From: Neomoorella sulfitireducens
GTDB lineage: Bacteria > Bacillota > DSM-521 > Neomoorellales > Neomoorellaceae
NCBI RefSeq assembly: GCF_024733845.1
Contig: NZ_JANRHG010000002.1
Span: 124,001 to 188,000, forward strand
Direction of reading: 5' to 3'
Length of the DNA stretch: 64,000 bases
Within the stretch, counting starts at the first letter, position 1. Each line of letters opens with the position of its first letter. This document shows, piece by piece, positions 51,571-59,750 of the stretch. Under the pieces are notes generated by a model. It had not been told where the DNA came from, did no database searches, and saw nothing but the letters and a program-made list of their open reading frames with translations. A program made the translations under genes and the position numbers.

Positions 51571-52404
51571 TTATGTAGTCGCCGGGGTAGAGCTGGTACC
51601 GGTACTTGTGCCGGCAGGGGCTTCTGGCGTTGTCGGCGTGGTGCTGACCGGCGTTTCAGGTGTTGTGGTGCTGTTACTTTCTTCAATTTCGATGTCGCCA
51701 CTGCCTTCATCATAATTTACTTCATCTTTAAAGACCTCGCCCAGGAACCTCAAGGGCACAAAAGTACGGTTGCTAATTAATAGAGCCGGAACATCTAAAT
51801 TTATTTTTGTGCCATTAACGGTTACTTCCGTGCTGCCAGGGATTAGTACTACGGTAATTCCATTTTTGGTTATAGTCACGGCATTTGCCGCCTCATCCCA
51901 GTTAACAGCTGCGCCCAGGCCTTCCGTAACCGCCCTGACAGGGATAAGGGTCCGGCCGTCTTTAATCACCGGCGGTACATCAAACTTAATCTCCTTCTTC
52001 TTAACCCGGATGCGGCCCTGGAATTTTTCCAATCCGGCGTTTTGGACTTCTTCCCTTACCTGGATTTCTTCCCTTTGCCGCACTTCTTTTTCCAGTTGTT
52101 GCTCAGACTGTTGAGAATCATTTTCCTGGGATTCTCCCTGGGCTTCCCGTTCCTGTTCGTTTAACTCATTTTCTTCTTCAATTTTTGCTTCTTCTTGTTC
52201 TTCCCTTTCCTGTTCCTGATCTTTCAACTCATCTTCTAGTTTACTATCTTCTTCATGATCATTCCCCGTTCCCAACGCCATCATATACTTATACTTACCG
52301 GCCCCATGGTCACTGTTACCATTGCCCGGGCGGGCATAAGCTATCCCGGCTGGCAGGAGTAGGCTGGCTATGGCCAGCATACTGATTAATTTTTTGTACT
52401 TCAT
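51571..52404 (-). CDS. Secreted protein with acidic coiled region and copper-amine-oxidase-like N-terminal domain
   Basis: 277 residues from the ATG at 52404. A signal peptide (KKLISMLAIASLLLPAGIAYA) is followed by about 90 residues very rich in Glu, Gln and Asp, probably a long acidic helix. Then comes a copper-amine-oxidase-N domain (VPPVIKDGRTLIPVRAVTEGLGAAVNWD, LLISNRTFVPLRFLGEVF), common in cell-wall or surface proteins of Clostridia, and a Thr/Pro/Ser tail. The function is probably structural or adhesive. Its mRNA leader contains a cyclic-di-GMP-I riboswitch. Confidence 0.85.
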   Translation of the reverse strand: MKYKKLISMLAIASLLLPAGIAYARPGNGNSDHGAGKYKYMMALGTGNDHEEDSKLEDELKDQEQEREEQEEAKIEEENELNEQEREAQGESQENDSQQSEQQLEKEVRQREEIQVREEVQNAGLEKFQGRIRVKKKEIKFDVPPVIKDGRTLIPVRAVTEGLGAAVNWDEAANAVTITKNGITVVLIPGSTEVTVNGTKINLDVPALLISNRTFVPLRFLGEVFKDEVNYDEGSGDIEIEESNSTTTPETPVSTTPTTPEAPAGTSTGTSSTPATT

Positions 52405-52483
52405 CCTGCATACCCCCCTATAAAATTTTAGGACAACCCGCAAAAACCGGAGTTGCCCCTGATCGCCAGCAACTTTCCAATTG

Positions 52484-52578
52484 GCCTATCCGGCAACCCG
52501 GCTGCCATGGCCTGTTAAGGCTTTAGGCCCGTGGCTTTGCGCCCCCGCCTTTCGGTCGGGTTCGCCTTTTGCGGTTCT
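52484..52578 (-). ncRNA. Cyclic-di-GMP-I (GEMM-I) riboswitch
   Basis: On the minus strand the GEMM-I core is readable in order: GCAAAAGGCGAACC, a stem capped CGAAAG, GGGCGCAAAGCCACGGGCC then TAAA, a second stem, and ATGGCAGCCGGGTTGCC. The GAAA tetraloop and its receptor partner are both present. Downstream AGTTGC/GCAACT (52451-52474), then CCGG and TTTTT, could be the terminator of an expression platform ending about 40 nt before the secreted protein gene. A possible promoter has -35 TTGACC at 52652-52657 with ATTAAT at 52629-52634. Confidence 0.85.
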
Positions 52579-52827
52579 CTAAAATATTCATCGGTACCTT
52601 TATTAATTTTTTGACTGTCAGTTGGCAGATTAATTGTAAATAAGCCAGCAAGGTCAACGGTTAACATATTATAACTTACCTAAAATTAATTATAAAACTC
52701 CATGGGCAAATCTAGTAAAAAGGGGTATAATTATAATATGTGTTTTGGGGAAGGAAGAGATATCTTTATTTGACACTCCAGGAAACGTCCCGCTCGCCGG
52801 AACCACAGCGTAAAGCCGACATCACCT

Positions 52828-53526
52828 ATGACCCGCAAAGTAATTACTGTACCGCCAACAGCCTGCCTCACAGAAGCGCAAAAATTAATGGCAAAATATA
52901 AAATTGAGCGTCTGGTGGTTACCAGGGAAAGTAATATTATTGGCATCGTTACCTACGCCCAAATTATGTCTGAATTGGCTAAATATACCGATAGCCTTAC
53001 CGGGTTAAATAAAGCCGAAATCTTTTACGAAAAGGCCCTGGAGGTATTAAAAGAAGGCCGGGAGATTGCGGTAATCTTCCTGGACTTAGATAACTTCGGC
53101 TTCATTAATAAAGAGTACGGCCATATTTACGGCGACAATGTCCTGCGCCAGACTGCTTTAATCTTAAATGGCTTAATCGACAGTAATAAGGAAACTTTAT
53201 GTCGCTATACCGGGGACGAATTTGCCGCTGTTACTACCAGGCCCCTGGCCGAAGCCGAAAAACTTGCCCGGCAAATGGTCCTGACCCTTGCCAATGAAAA
53301 CTGGCCCGGGAAAATAAAGGTCGCTATTTCTGCCGGCGTAGCCGGCGGCAGCTGTTCAGAACTACACAGTTCTGCTGAAGACAGTAGTTACATCGTCAAA
53401 TACCTGGTCAATACGGCCAGCCTAGCTTCAGCCAGAGCCAAAAAACTGAAAAAACCGGTAGTAGCCGTGAAAGCAATTGAGCCAGCTGCCAGACCCGCGC
53501 ATCTGGGAACTGCGAGCCGGGGGTAA
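52828..53526 (+). CDS. Single-CBS / GGDEF domain protein (possibly 5'-truncated diguanylate cyclase)
   Basis: 232 residues. MTRKVITVPPTACLTEAQKLMAKYKIERLVV is one CBS motif, starting abruptly. After DSLTGLNK comes a GGDEF domain (VIFLDLDNFGFINKEYGH, then YTGDEFAAV in place of GGDEF). The rest of the domain is complete. CBS motifs normally come in pairs. An in-frame stop 72 nt upstream and the lack of a ribosome binding site suggest the 5' end was lost or another start is used. It is divergent from the riboswitch-controlled gene. Confidence 0.75.
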   Translation: MTRKVITVPPTACLTEAQKLMAKYKIERLVVTRESNIIGIVTYAQIMSELAKYTDSLTGLNKAEIFYEKALEVLKEGREIAVIFLDLDNFGFINKEYGHIYGDNVLRQTALILNGLIDSNKETLCRYTGDEFAAVTTRPLAEAEKLARQMVLTLANENWPGKIKVAISAGVAGGSCSELHSSAEDSSYIVKYLVNTASLASARAKKLKKPVVAVKAIEPAARPAHLGTASRG

Positions 53527-53660
53527 AGGCCTTTAATAAGCCCCAACCGGGCAAAAATTTTACCCGGACTGTCATTTTTCCTTAACCCGGCCCGGGAAGG
53601 AGTTTGACCACGTGACGGCTTACCTGGCGCTCCTGGGCTTACAGGTCGACCACCTCGGGT
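53527..53660 (+). other. Non-coding gap after the GGDEF gene
   Basis: No gene of normal size. A 16-codon frame from a GTG at 53612 follows AAGGAG and ends at TAG near 53661. It could be a remnant or a tiny peptide, and I would not call it a gene. Confidence 0.3.
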
Positions 53661-53696
53661 AGTGAAAAGAAAAAACCGGTGAAGATTTATCACCGG
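53661..53696 (-). terminator. Terminator of the ABC exporter operon
   Basis: Read leftward: CCGGTGA, a 7-nt loop, TCACCGG and a TTTTTTCTTTTC run, 20 bp beyond the permease stop. Confidence 0.85.
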
Positions 53697-53715
53697 CAGA
53701 AAAAGATATTTTAGC

Positions 53716-54720
53716 CTAGCCGGCCCGTATTTCCTGGCGCATAAAGAAGTAATAGGCCAGGGCAAAAATCAGCATGGTGGCAGCGATAAGTCCTACCAGG
53801 TGCGGCCAGATGAGGAGCAGGCTCTGGCCCAGGGGCAAGCTTCCCGCTACAGCTCCCTCCAGCTGTTCCACCAATACAGGCCCTAGGGTCCTCACGTCCG
53901 GATTAAGGAGAGTTATTGTAGCTTCATCGTAAAGAGTTGTCGTTGAAAGGCGGCCGAGATTTTGTTTTAAGGCAGCGTTGTGCAGGATCCTGGCCGGCGG
54001 GGCTTCCTCACTTACCGGGAAGAGGCCGTCGGCAATGAGCCCTGCCAGCATCCCGGCAAAGAGGGCGAAAAAGAGCCATACGGCAATGCCCGCCAGGGCC
54101 GAGGTAGCCGTCTGGCGGAACAATAAAGAAAAGAGGAGGGAGACGCTCAACCAGAAGGCAACATAAATAATGGTGATCAGGAGGTAGACAAACAGCCGCC
54201 CGATTTCTTCACCGGTGGGAGGAACGCCTAATAACAGCAGTCCCAGCCCGGCAACTAAGAATCCCAGGGCCACTATTACCATAGCGAGGACAGCCAGGCC
54301 GGCCAGGAATTTACCGTTGATCACGTCGTCGCGGTAAATTGGCTGGGCAAGGAGACGGCTCAGGGTACGTTTATTATGCTCACCGTTGATGGCATCAAAG
54401 CCAAGGGCTAGCCCCAGCAGGGGTCCCAAAAAAGATATAAAAGTAATAAAGGGCGGCAGGGACCCGCCGCTGGTGGTAAAAAGGCGCAGGAAGACAAATT
54501 GGGGATCTGCCTCGCCTGCCACCTGGCGGATGTTCTGGGCGGCAACATAAAATGCGCCTATACCGGCCACGGCCACCAGGGATACCAGGATGGTAAACCG
54601 GGTACTGCTCAGGTTGTCTGCCAGCTCCTTCTGGAAGACGGTTTTCAGGCCACCGCTGGACCATTGCTGCTGGCGGAACCATGCCAACCAGTCTTTTATA
54701 CTAGCCTGCCAGCGTTTCAT
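53716..54720 (-). CDS. ABC-2 type transporter permease
   Basis: 334 residues from the ATG at 54720 after GGGGGAGGG. An N-terminal cytoplasmic stretch leads into a membrane helix ([20 protein letters not shown]) and a large outside loop. Five further helices include [31 protein letters not shown], the ABC-2 permease signature. It overlaps the ATPase gene by 20 nt. With the NEW3 protein it resembles exporters controlled by an ECF sigma factor. The substrate is unknown. Confidence 0.9.
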   Translation of the reverse strand: MKRWQASIKDWLAWFRQQQWSSGGLKTVFQKELADNLSSTRFTILVSLVAVAGIGAFYVAAQNIRQVAGEADPQFVFLRLFTTSGGSLPPFITFISFLGPLLGLALGFDAINGEHNKRTLSRLLAQPIYRDDVINGKFLAGLAVLAMVIVALGFLVAGLGLLLLGVPPTGEEIGRLFVYLLITIIYVAFWLSVSLLFSLLFRQTATSALAGIAVWLFFALFAGMLAGLIADGLFPVSEEAPPARILHNAALKQNLGRLSTTTLYDEATITLLNPDVRTLGPVLVEQLEGAVAGSLPLGQSLLLIWPHLVGLIAATMLIFALAYYFFMRQEIRAG

Positions 54721-55672
54721 GATATCCCTCCCCCTGGAAGTACTGGCGGTAAATATCATCCAAATCATATCCCCGGGCTCTTAAATACAGGAGGTTATAT
54801 CCTTTACTTGCAAGGTCGGACGTGAGTTGCGGGCGGATGTCGCAGCCCGCAGCGCAGCATACCCGGATAAATGCACCGCGGCGCTCGGCGGCAGTAACAC
54901 CCGGGAGGGATCGGAGAACGGAAATCAACTGCTCATTATCTGGCTCAACCTGGAGTTCAATCTCCATGGGCTTGCCGGCCATAACCTGCTGCCCTAGGAG
55001 AGCCACAGGCCCTACCGCCAGGAGGCGGCCGCCGACAAAAATCCCCACCCGGTCGCAGATTTGCTGTACCTGGTGCAGGAGATGGGAGGAAAGGAGGACT
55101 GTTTTCCCGCCTTCCCTGGCCAGCCTGACAATGAGGGCCAGCAGTTCCCGGACACCCTCGGGATCGATACCCAGGGTAGGCTCATCGAGGATAATAATTG
55201 CCGGGTCCTTGACCATGACATCGGCTATGCCCAGCCGCTGGCGCATCCCGCGTGAAAACTCTTTTACTTTACGGCCGGCGTGGCTGCTTAAACCCACATG
55301 TTCCAGGCTTAAGATTACGCGCTTCTCAGCTTCTACCGGCGGTATACGGTTAAGCCGAGCAGTATAGAGGAGGTTTTCCCGCGCCGTAAGGTCGTCGTAG
55401 AACCCGACATTATCAGGTAAATAGCCAACTACCCGCTTAACCTCAAGGGGTTGGCGGGTGGCGTCAAGCCCCTTCACCAGGGCCTGACCGGACGTCGGCT
55501 CGGTCAATCCCAGGAGCATTAATATCGTTGTCGTCTTACCGGCACCATTAGGCCCCAGGAGTCCGAAAATCTCTCCCTCCCTGATTTCCAGGTTGAGGTC
55601 CTGGACGGCAGTAATGGAGCCATAGAGCTTGGTAAGGTTGCGGGTGATTATAACTGCTTCCTGTCCTGCCAT
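54701..55672 (-). CDS. ABC transporter ATP-binding protein
   Basis: 323 residues from the ATG at 55672, two bases after the NEW3 stop. Walker [10 protein letters not shown] near residue 42, signature [12 protein letters not shown], Walker [13 protein letters not shown], and the H-loop LLSSHLL are present, followed by the C-terminal extension typical of drug/lipid ABC-2 exporters. It drives the permease encoded downstream. Confidence 0.95.
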   Translation of the reverse strand: MAGQEAVIITRNLTKLYGSITAVQDLNLEIREGEIFGLLGPNGAGKTTTILMLLGLTEPTSGQALVKGLDATRQPLEVKRVVGYLPDNVGFYDDLTARENLLYTARLNRIPPVEAEKRVILSLEHVGLSSHAGRKVKEFSRGMRQRLGIADVMVKDPAIIILDEPTLGIDPEGVRELLALIVRLAREGGKTVLLSSHLLHQVQQICDRVGIFVGGRLLAVGPVALLGQQVMAGKPMEIELQVEPDNEQLISVLRSLPGVTAAERRGAFIRVCCAAGCDIRPQLTSDLASKGYNLLYLRARGYDLDDIYRQYFQGEGYHETLAG

Positions 55673-55674
55673 GG

Positions 55675-56844
55675 CTATCGCCGCCCGTACTTCCGGAAAG
55701 TCCACGCCACAGCACCAACAACGATGAGGACCAGGATTACCCCCACTGCACCCCAAAGGGTCGAGGTTCGCACGCTGACCCGGAAATCGGCATTGGCGCT
55801 GGTTTCCTGGGAATCGGCCGAAATGCTCACCACATAATCCCCGGCAATGGCCTTCGAGGACGGTTTGATAAAGGCCGTTACCTGCTGGCTGGAACCTGCA
55901 GGCAGCAGGTCGATTTTTTCCGGTTTAAAGGTGACCGCCCAACCGCTGGCTGCAGCGGCAGCAAAGGTGATATTGGCCATATCGGCGCTGCCCGTATTTT
56001 TGACTACCAGGGTTACCGGGCTCTCCCTCCCGGCAACAGCGTCGGCGTTCAGGCGCCCCGTGGGAGTTGTCAGTTCCAGGGTGTAGGTGCCGGTGATATT
56101 AACCTTGAGGACAACGCCGGCTTTACTGTTCCCCGCCGAGGCCTGGATAGGAATATCGTAAGTGCCGGCCTTGACGTTCTGGGGTGGCTTTACGGTTACA
56201 TCCAGGCCCTGGCTGTTGCCGGGCTTTAGCGTCAAACTGGCTATCTGCTTGCTGTCATAGGCCGGGCTGAAGGTTACCTGCCAGCCTGGAGGCGCCTGGG
56301 CGTCCAGGCTGTAAGAGCGCTCCTGGGCACCGTTGTTGGTCAGATCAACGCGGAACCTGAAGGTGGTGCTGCTGGTCCCGCTTAAAACCGGGTAGTCGGT
56401 GGTCATCTTATCACTTCCGGAAGCCACTTCTTTAATGACCACCTGCAACTCAAGGCGGGAGGAGGCGCTGGGCCCGCTGGCCTGGACTACTAAACTGTAG
56501 TTCCCGGGTTGAACATCGGCCGGTACTTCGACCTGGAAATCAATGTTGGCCGGTGTATCAGTTCTGGCAAAAGCCTGGCTGACAATCATGCCGCCGCCTT
56601 TAAAAAGGGCCTGCCACCCTTTGGGGGCGGAAACAACCTTCAAATCAACTTTCTGGGGTACGCCACTATTGCGTAACTCCAGGGGAAAGATGATGGTTTC
56701 TCCCGGTTGGGTTTCAATGCCCGGGAAGGCTGTGGCTAAAAGCAGTCCGTTATCCGCCCCGGCAGAACCTGTAAAGGGGCTAAAGGCCAGGGCAAAGAAA
56801 AATAAAAGGGTCGTCAGGACTACATACTGGCGCTGGCGAAACAA
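55675..56844 (-). CDS. NEW3-domain membrane-anchored protein
   Basis: 389 residues from a TTG at 56844 that follows GGAGGG by seven bases. It has a signal sequence ([23 protein letters not shown]) and three Ig-like beta repeats of the NEW3 alpha-galactosidase-associated type ([70 protein letters not shown]). A C-terminal membrane helix ([20 protein letters not shown]) ends in a basic tail. It is an extracytoplasmic partner of the ABC exporter, in the same operon. Confidence 0.88.
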   Translation of the reverse strand: MFRQRQYVVLTTLLFFFALAFSPFTGSAGADNGLLLATAFPGIETQPGETIIFPLELRNSGVPQKVDLKVVSAPKGWQALFKGGGMIVSQAFARTDTPANIDFQVEVPADVQPGNYSLVVQASGPSASSRLELQVVIKEVASGSDKMTTDYPVLSGTSSTTFRFRVDLTNNGAQERSYSLDAQAPPGWQVTFSPAYDSKQIASLTLKPGNSQGLDVTVKPPQNVKAGTYDIPIQASAGNSKAGVVLKVNITGTYTLELTTPTGRLNADAVAGRESPVTLVVKNTGSADMANITFAAAAASGWAVTFKPEKIDLLPAGSSQQVTAFIKPSSKAIAGDYVVSISADSQETSANADFRVSVRTSTLWGAVGVILVLIVVGAVAWTFRKYGRR

Positions 56845-56936
56845 AATAATTCCCTCCATCACCGATATTTAATTTATATCTATCATATAGACGAGCGGCC
56901 GGGCCGGGAGGTTACAACCAAAAAAATCAGGGCTTC

Positions 56937-57548
56937 CTAGCGCCCTGCTCCTGTAAATTTATATTGTTCACGATATGGTATTACCCTGTCGCCGTCGAAT
57001 TCCAGGATTAAATAGCGGTATTCCGGCCCCCTTTGGTCCCTATAGGTAATCAGTATTAAGGCACTCCTGCTGGTATCCGAACTTATTACCTGAACCGGTA
57101 AGACCAGATATGCGTCAAGGGGTTGCGTGTAGATAAGCTGCCAGCCGGCAGGCTGCCGCCGCTTGCTAATGGAAGCCATGAGTTGATCGGAACCTTCCAC
57201 CTGGCCTATGCTCACCAGGGCTTCGGGTTCCGGCCCGTTTAAGCTAACCACGCGGTACTGAAGGGGTGTAACTTTAAACCCTACCGGCAGCCCGTGGTTT
57301 TTGGCCGGCCCCTGCCGCCAGGCCAGGAAGATAAAAAGCAACGCCAGGGCCACAGCACCGGCCAGGGGCCATTTCCGCCGCCGCTCCAGGGAAGGTATCT
57401 CAGGTACTTCTCCCGGCGATAAAAGGGCCACCCTCTTCCGGACCATTTGCCGCATGGCAGCTGTAAAATGCCAGCCGGCCAGGGATGGCGGGACTTTCCC
57501 CGGTAATCCGGCCAGCAACTCATCAAGGCGGTTCCGGTGTTCAGGCAT
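56937..57548 (-). CDS. Probable anti-sigma factor / membrane regulator
   Basis: 203 residues from the ATG at 57548 (AAAGGTGG nine bases upstream), overlapping the sigma gene. A cytoplasmic N-terminus of about 70 residues, one membrane helix (WPLAGAVALALLFIFLAW), and an outside domain that looks beta-rich. There is no zinc-binding HxxxCxxC. The topology and position directly after an ECF sigma gene suggest an anti-sigma factor, but the family is not certain. Confidence 0.65.
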   Translation of the reverse strand: MPEHRNRLDELLAGLPGKVPPSLAGWHFTAAMRQMVRKRVALLSPGEVPEIPSLERRRKWPLAGAVALALLFIFLAWRQGPAKNHGLPVGFKVTPLQYRVVSLNGPEPEALVSIGQVEGSDQLMASISKRRQPAGWQLIYTQPLDAYLVLPVQVISSDTSRSALILITYRDQRGPEYRYLILEFDGDRVIPYREQYKFTGAGR

Positions 57549-58098
57549 TACCATCACCCACCTTTAAAACTTGCTGCAGGTGCTGGCGGGCACGGTAAAG
57601 ACGGATTTTTACAGCCGGCAGGGAAATACCAAGGATTTTAGCGATATCCTTCAGGCCCAGTTGTTCGTAATAATAAAACCATATTACTTCCCGGTAAATC
57701 AACGGCAAGTTTAAAACGGCACGCCATAATTCCTGTTGTTGCAATTTTTCCAGAACCCGGTCCTCAACCCCGGTAATGGCTTGCTCTTGATAATTTACAG
57801 GTTCCTGTTCACGGCGGCGGCTCAGTGCCCGCAACTGGTCGCGACAGAGGTTGACGGTTATATGGTAAATCCAGGTATAAATGGAGCTGCGCCCCTCGAA
57901 TTTATCCAGATGGGTGTACACCCTGATGAAAACCTCCTGGGCAACATCTTCGGCCCAATAACGGTCATGGAGGTAGGAGTAGGCCAGGTAAAGGACTTTA
58001 TCGCCGAAGCGCCGCATCAAGTATTCCAGGTGTTGCTGGCGATTATCCAGATCTGGTGAAGCCATTTCCGGCTGGAGAAAGGGCTCAGATATGCCCAA
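57541..58098 (-). CDS. ECF RNA polymerase sigma factor
   Basis: 185 residues from a TTG at 58098, which sits after GGGGAGGG; the ATG at 58143 has no ribosome binding site. Region 2 (RYWAEDVAQEVFIRVYTHLDKFEGRSSIYTWIYHITVNLCRDQLR) and region 4 (LNLPLIYREVIWFYYYEQLGLKDIAKILGISLPAVKIRLYRAR) are complete, with region 3 missing as in the SigW/SigX group. It probably drives this exporter operon in response to envelope stress. Confidence 0.9.
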   Translation of the reverse strand: MGISEPFLQPEMASPDLDNRQQHLEYLMRRFGDKVLYLAYSYLHDRYWAEDVAQEVFIRVYTHLDKFEGRSSIYTWIYHITVNLCRDQLRALSRRREQEPVNYQEQAITGVEDRVLEKLQQQELWRAVLNLPLIYREVIWFYYYEQLGLKDIAKILGISLPAVKIRLYRARQHLQQVLKVGDGNA

Positions 58099-58153
58099 AT
58101 CCGTTTCCCTCCCCGGGAAGCTGCCTGAAAAATATTTTAGCATTTATTCATTT

Positions 58154-58178
58154 AAAAGGCCAGGGGTACTCCCTGGCC
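58154..58178 (-). terminator. Terminator between osmC-like and sigma genes
   Basis: GGCCAGGG, five bases, CCCTGGCC; read leftward it is followed by TTTT. It separates the OsmC gene from the sigma operon. Confidence 0.75.
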
Positions 58179-58219
58179 GTGTTTGTTACCGGCAGCACTC
58201 GCCATAAAACATCTTTGCC

Positions 58220-58663
58220 CTAAGGGGCGGGTGTTACCGGGCTGCGATTACCGTTGATCTCATAACAGTAACTGATGGGCATGGCTTTCTTCAGCGTATT
58301 GACCATGCCACAGTATTTGCTTAAAGATAACTCGATGGCGTGCTTGACCTGGTCTTCAGGGAGGTCGGGTCCGGCAAGGCGGTAAACCAGGGTAGCAGCG
58401 GTAAAGACTTTAGGATGCTCTGGAGCCCGTTCAGCCTCGACGTCAATGGCAAAGGAAGTCAGGGACAGGCGTTTTTTCTTAAGGATGCTCAGGACATCCA
58501 GGGCCGTGCACCCGGCCATACCCATGAGCAGGACCTCTGAAGGCCTGGCTCCCAGGTTCTGGCCGCCGTGCTCGGGGGCGGCGTCCATGGTTACCGGCTG
58601 GCCGGAGGGCCCCAGGCCCTTTAAACACATGTGTTCCCCTTCCCAGGTTACGGTTACTTTCAT
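58220..58663 (-). CDS. OsmC/Ohr family protein
   Basis: 147 residues, with AGGAGGG before the ATG. RPSEVLLMGMAGCTALDVLSILKKKRLSL carries the first catalytic cysteine, and LSKYCGMVNTLKKAMPISYCYEI the second. OsmC/Ohr proteins reduce organic hydroperoxides through this pair. The length matches the YhfA-like subgroup. It appears to be a single-gene unit. Confidence 0.88.
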   Translation of the reverse strand: MKVTVTWEGEHMCLKGLGPSGQPVTMDAAPEHGGQNLGARPSEVLLMGMAGCTALDVLSILKKKRLSLTSFAIDVEAERAPEHPKVFTAATLVYRLAGPDLPEDQVKHAIELSLSKYCGMVNTLKKAMPISYCYEINGNRSPVTPAP

Positions 58664-58745
58664 CCTTTTCCCTCCTGGTGCTATTTTTTGCTATTATACA
58701 CCAGGGGCGAAGCAGAAGCAATTTAGGGAAACCTGTCACACCTGC

Positions 58746-59612
58746 CTAACGGCCATTAGCATAACTGGAATTGGCTGCGTCGCCATCTCCTGCATCATAG
58801 GCCAGCTCATAAGCCCGGCGGGAGATTTCCCGGTAATAGCTATTTAAAAGCTGGTAAAAATCCCGGGCATAGCGTCCTAAAGGAGGAGGACCCAGGCGCT
58901 TTAAAACCCCCTGGGGCACAGCAGGTGGGTGCATCTTAACCTGAAAGGCAGTCAACCCCTCCCCTGCCTGCCAGAACTCAACCGGGTTGACCGGCAACTC
59001 TGGTGGGAACCTGTTTTCTTCTGCAACCGGCTCCTTCTTTTCTGCTTCTTTAACCGGCAGGGATGGGCCACCGCCGGCAAGGGCTGCGCGCTTCTCCCTA
59101 AGACCCCTAATTATTGCTTCTTTTTCCCGCCCGCGCAAGAGGAAAAGTAAGAAAGGGTCGCTATCAAACTTCTCCCCCAGCAAGTAATAGACGGCGGCGA
59201 TATGCTTGCAGGGGTTGGCCCAGTCGGGACAGGAGCAGCTGGTGACGATATCCCCGGCAGCGCGGGGGAAGAGGGACAGGCTCACCCCGGTAAAGGCCGT
59301 CTCAATATCCTCCGGCATCTCGCCGGCCAGCAAGCGGGCAGCAAAAGCTGCCTGGCTGGCCAGGGCCTCGATTACCCGGTTCCATTCCCCGTCTGACAGG
59401 GGCTTAATTTTAATTTTAACGCTGTAGGGCCCGGGCCTGGTCCCCTGGACTTTAGCATTGACCACCCCCGGGGCGAGATCAATACTTAAGACGTTGCCCT
59501 GCCGGGCATAAGTCCGGCCCCGCTGCAGGCGGCTGGCCCAGCCAAAGGACTCCAGCACATCCAGCCAGCGCCTGGCCCACCAGTTGCTGCCGAAGTTGCG
59601 TCGTGAAGCCAT
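58746..59612 (-). CDS. SWIM zinc finger protein
   Basis: 288 residues, with GGAGG before the ATG. SCSCPDWANPCKHIAAVYYLLGE near residue 120 is a SWIM finger (CxC, then CxH). The N-terminus NWWARRWLDVLESFG is typical of the bacterial SWIM partners of SNF2 helicases. A Pro/Glu-rich linker follows. It lies downstream of the SNF2 gene in the same direction. It probably binds DNA or protein within that complex; its exact function is unknown. Confidence 0.9.
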   Translation of the reverse strand: MASRRNFGSNWWARRWLDVLESFGWASRLQRGRTYARQGNVLSIDLAPGVVNAKVQGTRPGPYSVKIKIKPLSDGEWNRVIEALASQAAFAARLLAGEMPEDIETAFTGVSLSLFPRAAGDIVTSCSCPDWANPCKHIAAVYYLLGEKFDSDPFLLFLLRGREKEAIIRGLREKRAALAGGGPSLPVKEAEKKEPVAEENRFPPELPVNPVEFWQAGEGLTAFQVKMHPPAVPQGVLKRLGPPPLGRYARDFYQLLNSYYREISRRAYELAYDAGDGDAANSSYANGR

Positions 59613-59624
59613 TCTTTAACCTCC

Positions 59625-59652
59625 AAAAAAGCCTGCCTTTAGTGGCTTTTTT
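59625..59652. terminator. Terminator between SNF2 and SWIM genes
   Basis: AAAAAAGCC, 10-nt loop, GGCTTTTTT: A-run and T-run on both sides. It sits between the SNF2 stop and the SWIM start, so the SWIM gene may need readthrough or its own promoter. The rest of the 138-bp gap holds further short inverted repeats. Confidence 0.65.
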
Positions 59653-59750
59653 TTCGTTCCCACCAAAGCCTTCGCGAAGTGGCCTGAGGCTCAACCGTGA
59701 GGCTTAAGGTGAGGTTCCGCCCGGCGCAGGCAAAGGCCCGGTCACTACGC

